Origin: an uncultured Lachnospiraceae bacterium
Lineage (GTDB): Bacteria > Bacillota > Clostridia > Lachnospirales > Lachnospiraceae
Direction of reading: 5' to 3'
NCBI GenBank assembly: GCA_910586605.1
Contig: CAJUJR010000092.1
Span: 1-11,055, forward strand
DNA: 11,055 nt
Each line of letters starts with the position of its first letter. Position 1 is the stretch's first letter. Below, in pieces: positions 5,860-11,055 of the stretch. Made by a program: the position numbers and the translations under genes. The notes below the pieces were generated by a model that did no database searches, was not told the origin of the DNA, and saw only the letters and a list, made by a program, of their open reading frames with translations.

Positions 5860-8166
5860 AGTTACCTCCTGTTTTTGCTTTGCTTTGATTTTCTTGTCTC
5901 TTTTTGTACTATGCATATTGAACCAGTTCAGCCGAAGGGCGTTTGTTACCACACAAAAGCTGGAAAGGCTCATTGCTGCTGCCCCAAACATTGGATTTAA
6001 CTTCCATCCAAGCAGCGGATACCAGACGCCTGCTGCAAGAGGGATTCCAATTACATTATAGAAAAATGCCCAGAAAAGATTTTCATGGATATTTTTTAGG
6101 GTTGCACGGCTTAGCCGTATTGCCGCCGGGACGTCACTCAAACGGCTTTTCATCAATACCACGTCAGCGGCATCAATTGCGATATCGGTCCCAGCCCCAA
6201 TTGCAATGCCGGTATCTGCCCTTGTCAATGCAGGGGCATCATTGATGCCATCCCCAACCATTGCTGTTTTTCCACGTTTTTTCAGGGCACGGATAACATT
6301 TTCTTTTCCATCTGGCAAAACTCCGGCAATCACCTCATCCACCCCTGCCTGTTTACCAATTGCATTAGCAGTCCGTTCATTGTCCCCTGTCAGCATAACA
6401 ACATGGATTCCCATATTCTGTAATTCGTGTACCGCCTGTGGGCTATCTTCCTTAATTACATCTGCAACCGCAATCATCCCTACCAAAAAACTATTTTTGC
6501 TGAAAAAGAGGGGCGTTTTCCCTTCCTGTGCCAGGTCAGAGGCTTTTTGGCGGATAGAATCACCCACTTTGGCCTTCTGCTCTATAAATTTCAAATTCCC
6601 CCCACAAAGAATTTCGTTTCCAAGCATCCCAGAAAGGCCATTCCCAGGGAAAACCTGAAAATTGGTAATCTCCTCGCTCTTTTCCATCTGCCGCTCTTTT
6701 GCAAGGCTAAGGATTGCCCGCGCCAGAGGATGTTCGCTCCTTTGTTCCAACATATAAGCTAGGGAAAGAAGTTCTGCTTCACCTATCCCTTCTGCCGGAA
6801 TAATATCTGTAACTTTGGGTTCCCCATTTGTTATTGTCCCTGTCTTATCTAGCACAACCACCTGTACTTTGCCTGTCTCTTCCATAGAAACAGCAGTTTT
6901 AAACATTATGCCGTTTTTCGCCCCCATTCCATTCCCTACCATAATCGCGACCGGAGTTGCAAGCCCAAGCGCACATGGGCAGCTAATCACAAGGACTGAA
7001 ATCCCACGTGCCAACGCAAAGCCAATTGCCTGCCCTGCAAACAGCCAAGCAGCAATGGTAATAATAGCAATTGCAATAACTGTGGGCACAAATACCCCTG
7101 AAACTTTATCAGCAATTTTTGCGATAGGAGCTTTTGTTGCTGCGGCATCACTTACCATCTGGATAATCTGCGAAAGCGTCGTATCTTCCCCAACTCTTGT
7201 GGCTTCACAGCGCAAAAAACCAGACTGGTTTAACGTTGCTGCCGAAACACTATCACCAGCAGCTTTATCAACAGGAATACTTTCCCCAGTCAGGGCAGAT
7301 TCATTAACTGCGCTGCTTCCTTCCAATACTATGCCGTCCACTGGGATATTTTCCCCAGGACGGACTACAAAAATATCTTTCGTCCTCACTTCCGCAATTG
7401 GAATCTCTGTTTCCTGCCCATTCCTTTCTACCATAGCAGTTTTCGGGGCAAGCTTCATCAGCCCCTTTAATGCATCAGTCGTCCTTCCTTTAGAATGTGC
7501 CTCCAGCATTTTCCCAACTGTAATAAGCGCCAAAATCATCGCGGCAGATTCAAAATAAAACTCATGCATATACCCCATAACTGCATGGGAATCATTGCGA
7601 AGCTGCGCGTCTGTCATAGCAAATAATGCATATGTGCTGTATATATAGGAAGCCCCCGCCCCTAAAGCAACCAAAGCATCCATATTAGGCGCCCGGTGCA
7701 GCAGGCTTTTAAAGCCATTGACAAAAAATTTCTGGTTTATAACCATAATGCCAGTTGTCAGAAGAAGCTGAACCAGCCCCATTGCAATATGGTTATTATC
7801 TAATATAGAAGGAGCCGGCCAATTCCACATCATATGCCCCATCGAAAAATACATCAGCGGAATCAAAAGGCAAAGCGAAGCAACCAAACGTTTTTTCAAT
7901 ACAGGCGTTTCCTTATCTTCCAGAAAATTCTCCCTATCAACCGCTGTATCGCTTTGGCTTTTAGAAGATGACTTTGGAGAAGCCCCATAACCTGCATCCT
8001 CAACCGCCGCAATAATAGCATCAGCAGCAGCCGTTCCCTCTACCCCCATAGAATTTGTTAACAGGCTGACAGAACATGCTGTAACCCCTGCAACTTTAGA
8101 TACGGCTTTTTCAACCCGGCTGCTGCAGGCGGCACAGCTCATGCCTGTAACAGTATATTGTTCCAT
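5650..8166 (-). CDS. copA: Copper-exporting P1B-type ATPase with C-terminal CopZ-like domain
   Basis: Membrane ATPase that exports Cu(I), 838 residues. In order: N-terminal HMA domain with MSCAAC (C11, C14); linker; transmembrane region from about residue 90; actuator TGE (293-295); the Cu(I)-transport CPC (396-398); phosphorylation motif DKTGT with D440; SEHP (477-480); TGDN (593-596); hinge GDGIND (638-643); YN (703-704) and MSLSS (732-736) of the last helices, all diagnostic for Cu(I) P1B-1 pumps. After a basic linker (about 754-766) a second HMA domain, MEKTLKIEGMMCGHCE with C781 and C784, forms the C terminus; most CopAs end near residue 750. The start has AAGGAGG seven bases upstream. 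It lies 18 bases after csoR in one operon and will be induced by copper through CsoR. Confidence 0.96.
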   Translation of the reverse strand: MEQYTVTGMSCAACSSRVEKAVSKVAGVTACSVSLLTNSMGVEGTAAADAIIAAVEDAGYGASPKSSSKSQSDTAVDRENFLEDKETPVLKKRLVASLCLLIPLMYFSMGHMMWNWPAPSILDNNHIAMGLVQLLLTTGIMVINQKFFVNGFKSLLHRAPNMDALVALGAGASYIYSTYALFAMTDAQLRNDSHAVMGYMHEFYFESAAMILALITVGKMLEAHSKGRTTDALKGLMKLAPKTAMVERNGQETEIPIAEVRTKDIFVVRPGENIPVDGIVLEGSSAVNESALTGESIPVDKAAGDSVSAATLNQSGFLRCEATRVGEDTTLSQIIQMVSDAAATKAPIAKIADKVSGVFVPTVIAIAIITIAAWLFAGQAIGFALARGISVLVISCPCALGLATPVAIMVGNGMGAKNGIMFKTAVSMEETGKVQVVVLDKTGTITNGEPKVTDIIPAEGIGEAELLSLAYMLEQRSEHPLARAILSLAKERQMEKSEEITNFQVFPGNGLSGMLGNEILCGGNLKFIEQKAKVGDSIRQKASDLAQEGKTPLFFSKNSFLVGMIAVADVIKEDSPQAVHELQNMGIHVVMLTGDNERTANAIGKQAGVDEVIAGVLPDGKENVIRALKKRGKTAMVGDGINDAPALTRADTGIAIGAGTDIAIDAADVVLMKSRLSDVPAAIRLSRATLKNIHENLFWAFFYNVIGIPLAAGVWYPLLGWKLNPMFGAAAMSLSSFCVVTNALRLNWFNMHSTKRDKKIKAKQKQEVTMEKTLKIEGMMCGHCEARVQKCLEALSEVESANVSHESGTAVVTLNAEIADSTLQKAVEDQDYKVLSIQ

Positions 8167-8184
8167 AGTGCTTCCTCCTTTTCA

Positions 8185-8487
8185 TTATTTCATCAGTTTT
8201 TGCAGCGTCGCGACAAGTTCGTCTATCGTTTCTGTTTTATCCTCCTGTATGTCATTTACTACACATGTCCTTATGTGTTCCGCAAGCAAAACTTTATTAA
8301 AACTGTTTAATGCGGCGTTAATTGCAGAAACCTGAACTAAAATCTCTGGACAGTATGCATCGTTTTCGAGCATCTTTTTCACGCCGCGCACCTGCCCTTC
8401 AATCCGGCTTAAACGGTTTTGCAGGTCTTTATATTCTTTTTCAGAACGCTTTTTTATCCGTTTGCAGCAATTATCGTTTTCTATCAT
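8185..8487 (-). CDS. csoR: CsoR-family copper-sensing repressor
   Basis: A 100-residue all-helical repressor that binds Cu(I) and then releases its operator, inducing copper export. The family core LQNRLSRIEGQVRGVKKMLE is at residues 22-41, and the Cu(I) ligands C46, H71 and C75 are all present (C-H-C pattern; Bacillus subtilis CsoR has C45, H70, C74). These separate it from FrmR and RcnR relatives. An extra CC at residues 7-8 sits in the variable N-terminal tail. The frame extends to ATG 8514 and ATG 8532, but AAGG six bases before ATG 8487 and the residue numbering favour 8487. It is the first gene of the csoR-copA operon and represses its own promoter. Confidence 0.93.
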   Translation of the reverse strand: MIENDNCCKRIKKRSEKEYKDLQNRLSRIEGQVRGVKKMLENDAYCPEILVQVSAINAALNSFNKVLLAEHIRTCVVNDIQEDKTETIDELVATLQKLMK

Positions 8488-8567
8488 AGTATTCCTTATT
8501 TCTCCTTTAAGCATGTAATCCCTTTTTTCCAAGTATAGCCAAACACCACGAAAGTAATATCATTCAC

Positions 8568-8596
8568 ATTATATACCCTATGGGGGTATATTGCAA
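8568..8596 (-). promoter_or_regulatory. csoR-copA promoter with CsoR operator in its spacer
   Basis: On the - strand a -35 TTGCAA (8596-8591) and a perfect -10 TATAAT (8573-8568) are exactly 17 bases apart. The spacer and the edge of the -10 are occupied by the palindrome ATATACCC-TATGG-GGGTATAT (8571-8591 on +). TACCC with a short gap and GGGTA is the known CsoR operator pattern. Bound CsoR would block RNA polymerase directly. The transcription start would be near 8561. Confidence 0.88.
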
Positions 8597-8616
8597 GCCT
8601 TTCTTGACAAATAAGG

Positions 8617-8622
8617 TATAAT
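8617..8622 (+). promoter_or_regulatory. Possible -10 box of glf promoter
   Basis: A perfect TATAAT lies 44 bases before the glf start codon. A perfect TTGACA (8604-8609) is only 7 bases upstream, too close to act as its -35, while TTGCAA (8591-8596), the palindromic -35 of the copper promoter on the other strand, is 20 bases away, longer than usual. The partner -35 is therefore uncertain. Confidence 0.3.
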
Positions 8623-8666
8623 AATGGAAGGAAAGGTTATCTGAATAGATAGAAAGGAACAGAAAA

Positions 8667-9767
8667 ATGAAATATAATTATTTAATCGTTGGCGCCGGGT
8701 TGTTTGGGGCAGTGTTTGCCCATGAAATGACAAAGAAAGGTAAAAAGTGTCTTGTCCTTGACAAAAGGGATCATGTTGCAGGAAATATTTATTGTGAAAA
8801 TATTGAGGGAATCCATGTGCATAAATATGGGGCACATATTTTCCATACATCGGATAAGAAAATATGGGAATATATAAATCAGTTTGCAGAATTTAATAAT
8901 TTTATCAACTCCCCAATGGCAGTATACAAAAATGAGTTGTATAATATGCCATTTAATATGAATACATTTAGTAAGATGTGGGGAATCAAAACACCACAGG
9001 AAGCAAAAGATATTATTGCAAAACAAATTGCAGAACTTGGTATCACAGAGCCGGCAAACCTGGAAGAACAGGCGCTTTCCCTCGTTGGGCGGGATGTATA
9101 CGAAAAACTGGTAAAAGGTTATACAGAAAAACAATGGGGAAGGGAATGCAAAGAACTTCCAGCTTTTATTATCAAACGGCTTCCACTCCGCTTTGTTTAT
9201 GACAATAACTATTTTAATGACAGGTATCAAGGGATTCCAATTGGAGGTTATACAAAAATCGTAGAAAAACTGCTGGAAGGTTCTGATGTGCTGTTAAGTA
9301 CCGATTACTTTGATTACAGGGAAGAACATCCCGATATTGCTGAAAAAACGGTTTACACCGGGATGCTGGACCGCTATTTTAACTACCGGCATGGCGTTTT
9401 AGAATACCGCTCTGTACGTTTTGAACAGGAATTGCTTCCAATAGAAAATTACCAGGGAAATGCGGTCGTCAACTATACAGAGCGTGAAATCCCTTACACC
9501 CGTATTATTGAGCATAAACACTTTGAATTTGGGACACAGCCTGTAACCGTAATCTCACGGGAATATCCAAGCGAATGGAAAAAAGGGGACGAGCCATATT
9601 ATCCGGTAAATAATGAAAAAAATGAAACCCTTGTTGCAAAGTACAAAGAAGCAGCAGAAAACGAGACGAACGTTATTTTTGGCGGACGTCTGGGTGAATA
9701 CCGTTATTATGATATGGATAAGGTAGTAGGTGCAGCGCTGCAGGCAGTTAAAAAAGAATTGTCTTAA
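8667..9767 (+). CDS. glf: UDP-galactopyranose mutase
   Basis: A flavoenzyme that interconverts UDP-galactopyranose and UDP-galactofuranose in the cytoplasm, providing Galf for cell-surface glycans. The protein is 366 residues, the usual length for bacterial Glf. The N-terminal FAD-binding motif is GAGLFG (residues 9-14), followed by VLDKRDHVAGNIY, in which the acidic residue binds FAD ribose. HKYGAHIFHTSD (about 52-63), GYTEKQWG with the substrate-stacking tryptophan, and RYQGIPIGGYTKI are characteristic. The C-terminal GRLGEYRYYDMDKVVGAAL closes the FAD site. AAAGGA eight bases upstream supports ATG 8667. It diverges from the copper operon. No galactofuranosyltransferase is in the window, so the polymer served is unknown. 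Confidence 0.96.
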   Translation: MKYNYLIVGAGLFGAVFAHEMTKKGKKCLVLDKRDHVAGNIYCENIEGIHVHKYGAHIFHTSDKKIWEYINQFAEFNNFINSPMAVYKNELYNMPFNMNTFSKMWGIKTPQEAKDIIAKQIAELGITEPANLEEQALSLVGRDVYEKLVKGYTEKQWGRECKELPAFIIKRLPLRFVYDNNYFNDRYQGIPIGGYTKIVEKLLEGSDVLLSTDYFDYREEHPDIAEKTVYTGMLDRYFNYRHGVLEYRSVRFEQELLPIENYQGNAVVNYTEREIPYTRIIEHKHFEFGTQPVTVISREYPSEWKKGDEPYYPVNNEKNETLVAKYKEAAENETNVIFGGRLGEYRYYDMDKVVGAALQAVKKELS

Positions 9768-9792
9768 CCGCTTTTTTCTTAAAACCAAAAAC

Positions 9793-9844
9793 GCAGGCAT
9801 AAAATTTCCGCCCCCTAGATTGTGTTTGGAAATTGGAAACCTGC
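9793..9844 (+). promoter_or_regulatory. Inverted repeat in glf-lrgA intergenic region
   Basis: Two nested complementary pairs, GCAGG (9793-9797) / CCTGC (9840-9844) and ATTTCC (9804-9809) / GGAAAT (9828-9833), could fold into a 52-base stem-loop ending nine bases before the lrgA ribosome binding site. There is no T-run, so it is not an obvious terminator of glf. No convincing separate promoter for lrgAB was found, so readthrough from glf is possible. Confidence 0.3.
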
Positions 9845-9863
9845 ACAGAAATGAGGATTTTTT

Positions 9864-10244
9864 ATGAAATATATAAAACAATTTACGCTGATTCTCACAA
9901 TTTCTTTTATCGGCGAACTGTTAAAAGAAATTGTGCCATTTCCAATACCAGCAAGCATTTATGGGATGGTTCTGTTATTCTTATGCCTTGAAACAGGCAT
10001 TATCCGCCTGCCCTCTGTAGAAGAAACAGCAAAATACCTGATTGAAATCATGCCATTAATGTTTATTCCCGCAGGAGTCGGGCTATTGGAATCCTGGGGC
10101 ATACTTTACCCGATTTTGGCAAAAACCGCTATTATAATTATTATTTCTACAATTATAGTAATGGCAGTTTCTGGAAAAGTGACACAGGGTGTAATTCGCT
10201 GTTATGGACATAAAAAGACATTGGAGGCAGACAATAATGAATGA
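9864..10244 (+). CDS. lrgA: CidA/LrgA family holin-like membrane protein
   Basis: A 126-residue protein with about four hydrophobic segments and a short basic/acidic C-terminal tail (CYGHKKTLEADNNE). The pattern FIGELLKEIVPFPIPASIYGMVLLFLCL near the N terminus and EIMPLMFIPAGVGLLE (about residues 60-76) are the signature of the CidA/LrgA family. Members act in the cytoplasmic membrane with LrgB; they were first described as holin/antiholin-like controllers of murein hydrolase activity in Staphylococcus, and in several bacteria the pair is linked to pyruvate or other small-acid transport. GAGGA six bases before the ATG supports the start. It overlaps lrgB by eight bases. No LytSR-type regulator is present in the window. 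Confidence 0.9.
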   Translation: MKYIKQFTLILTISFIGELLKEIVPFPIPASIYGMVLLFLCLETGIIRLPSVEETAKYLIEIMPLMFIPAGVGLLESWGILYPILAKTAIIIIISTIIVMAVSGKVTQGVIRCYGHKKTLEADNNE

Positions 10245-10929
10245 TATTTTACTAAACTCCCTGTTTTTTGGGGTCATGGTTAGCTTTGCCACATATGAGG
10301 CCGGCATATTTATCAGAAAAAAATGCGGGCTTGCCATATTCAATCCACTTCTTTTTTCTATTGTAGCCCTTATTTTGATTTTATCCGTATTTAATATTGA
10401 TTACAAAACATATCATGAAGGCGCAAAATATTTAAGTTATCTCCTGACGCCGGCAACGGTATGCCTTGCAGTACCATTATATGAACAATTTGAGCTGCTA
10501 AAAAAGAATGTACGTGCAATCCTTGCCGGCATTTTTTCCGGGGTCATTACAAGCGCTGTCTGTGTACTGGCTTTATCTATATTGTTCGGGTTAAGCCATA
10601 AAGAATATGTGACATTGCTCCCAAAGTCTATCACCACTGCAATCGGAATGGGAGTTTCCCAAGAGCTTGGCGGAATTGTTACCATAACCGTTGCTGTAAT
10701 TATAATTACCGGGGTCTTTGGAAATATTACCGCAGATATTGTCTGTAAACTCTTTAAAATAGAAGAGCCAATTGCTAAAGGGATTGCAATCGGTTCTTCT
10801 GCCCATGCGGTAGGGACTGCAAAAGCAATGGAATTAGGGGAAATTGAAGGGGCGATGAGCAGCTTAAGCATTGCTGTCTCAGGCTTACTTACCGTTTTCG
10901 TGGCCACCCTTTTTTCTTATTTTTTATAA
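10237..10929 (+). CDS. lrgB: LrgB/CidB family membrane protein
   Basis: A 230-residue polytopic membrane protein, the normal length for LrgB. The diagnostic region is LLPKSITTAIGMGVSQELGG followed by IAIGSSAHAVGTAKAMELGE and GAMSSLSIAVSGLLT, the conserved C-terminal half of the family. It works with LrgA as a two-component membrane system. The ATG at 10237 overlaps the end of lrgA (ATGAATGA) and has GGAGG at 10223-10227 nine bases upstream, inside lrgA, so the two are translationally coupled. An in-frame ATG at 10204 lies inside lrgA without a binding site and is rejected. The gene ends six bases before the right-hand 52-bp repeat; no conventional terminator follows it. Confidence 0.93.
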   Translation: MNDILLNSLFFGVMVSFATYEAGIFIRKKCGLAIFNPLLFSIVALILILSVFNIDYKTYHEGAKYLSYLLTPATVCLAVPLYEQFELLKKNVRAILAGIFSGVITSAVCVLALSILFGLSHKEYVTLLPKSITTAIGMGVSQELGGIVTITVAVIIITGVFGNITADIVCKLFKIEEPIAKGIAIGSSAHAVGTAKAMELGEIEGAMSSLSIAVSGLLTVFVATLFSYFL

Positions 10930-10935
10930 TAATCT

Positions 10936-10987
10936 GTTACTATTCACAGCCAACCGTAACCAAATTTAAGGAAATAAAAAATATCTT
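10936..10987. repeat. 52-bp inverted repeat, right copy
   Basis: This is the reverse complement of bases 1-52 with three transitions. Its inner end (GTTACTATTCACAGCC) starts six bases after the lrgB stop and its outer end is AT-rich (AAATAAAAAATATCTT). A 5-bp inner repeat GTTAC/GTAAC (10936-10940 and 10956-10960) is present only in this copy. Confidence 0.85.
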
Positions 10988-10990
10988 CCC

Positions 10991-11055
10991 CTATGAAGCA
11001 CTTTCATCATGTGCAGCATGAGAAAGCAGGATTTCTAATTTTCTGTAAAAAGCGA
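10991..11055 (-). CDS. Possible C-terminal end of an unidentified leftward gene (partial)
   Basis: On the - strand a frame open from the window edge ends with LEILLSHAAHDESAS and a TAG at 10993-10991. It would be the last 21 codons or so of a gene running in from the right, convergent with lrgB. The composition is plausible for a helical protein end, but the opposite strand is also open from ATG 10993 to the edge, and an imperfect hairpin CTTTC(A)TCATG / CATGAGAAAG (11001-11026) occupies the same bases. The product is not recognisable. Confidence 0.25.
   Translation of the reverse strand, partial: AFYRKLEILLSHAAHDESAS

Noticed and set aside
6815..7558. A 247-codon open frame on the + strand, antisense to copA
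   Set aside because: It lies wholly opposite the well-supported actuator and membrane region of CopA, its residue make-up (Ala, Ile, Thr, Ser, Pro rich) is that of a complementary strand of a coding region, and there is no ribosome binding site.
8682..9230. A 182-codon - strand frame opposite glf
   Set aside because: It is complementary to strongly conserved Glf motifs and rich in Phe, Ile and Cys as expected for an antisense shadow.
256..9767. A dedicated capsule biosynthesis cluster from ugd and glf
   Set aside because: The two genes are 7 kb apart in separate transcription units with unrelated genes between, and no glycosyltransferase, flippase or polymerase is present.
10204..10236. Longer LrgB starting at ATG 10204
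   Set aside because: It lies within lrgA coding sequence without a binding site, whereas ATG 10237 has GGAGG at good spacing and a typical overlap.
9864..10929. A phage holin/lysis module
   Set aside because: The two proteins match the chromosomal LrgA/LrgB pair, and no endolysin or other phage gene is nearby.
1..10987. A composite transposon or integrative element bounded by the 52-bp repeats
   Set aside because: No transposase, integrase, relaxase or att-like direct repeat is present, and the genes inside look like ordinary chromosomal ones. The repeat is reported, but not as a proven element.
10993..11055. A + strand open frame from ATG 10993 to the window edge
   Set aside because: No ribosome binding site precedes it, and 21 codons of open frame are uninformative; the - strand alternative reads slightly better but is also weak.

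Overview
The window looks like a chromosomal accessory/housekeeping stretch from a low-GC Gram-positive gut-type anaerobe, most likely a clostridium of the Lachnospiraceae. The grounds are AT-rich sequence, strong AGGAGG-type ribosome binding sites, a CsoR-controlled copper ATPase carrying a C-terminal HMA domain, a DUF1292 protein, a GH43 glycosidase and an LrgA/LrgB pair. The taxon is an inference from gene content and style, not from a marker gene. No phage, plasmid, CRISPR, rRNA, tRNA or transposase gene is visible.

Layout, left to right. 1-255: a 52-bp repeat at the very edge, then an extended -10 promoter and leader for ugd (UDP-glucose 6-dehydrogenase, +). 1562-1692: three stacked terminator hairpins, two of them identical copies in a 31-bp direct repeat, between ugd and a convergent DUF1292 gene (-). 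2008-2308: the DUF1292 leader and promoter, then a 155-bp palindromic MITE-like element whose end abuts the stop codon of a GH43 glycosidase (-). 3812-4201: a divergent regulatory region between the GH43 gene and a MATE efflux transporter (+). 5586-5614: another terminator of the same hairpin family, shared by the convergent MATE and copA genes. 5650-8487: a csoR-copA copper-efflux operon (-) behind a textbook CsoR operator. 8667-9767: glf (UDP-galactopyranose mutase, +). 9864-10929: overlapping lrgA-lrgB (+). 10936-10987: a second copy of the left-edge repeat in inverted orientation, six bases past the lrgB stop, then a short unassigned end.

How the genes fit together. Ugd and Glf make nucleotide-sugar precursors (UDP-glucuronate, UDP-galactofuranose) for surface polysaccharide, though they lie 7 kb apart and no glycosyltransferase is present. 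CsoR, CopA and an apparently embedded CopZ form a complete copper sensing and export unit. GH43 is a probable cytoplasmic xylosidase/arabinosidase acting on imported oligosaccharides. MATE and LrgAB are membrane functions. The genes do not read as one new pathway. The points most worth attention are architectural: a CopZ-like chaperone encoded in frame inside copA with its own strong ribosome binding site, the 52-bp inverted repeats bracketing the region, the MITE at the GH43 stop codon, and the reused terminator hairpin.
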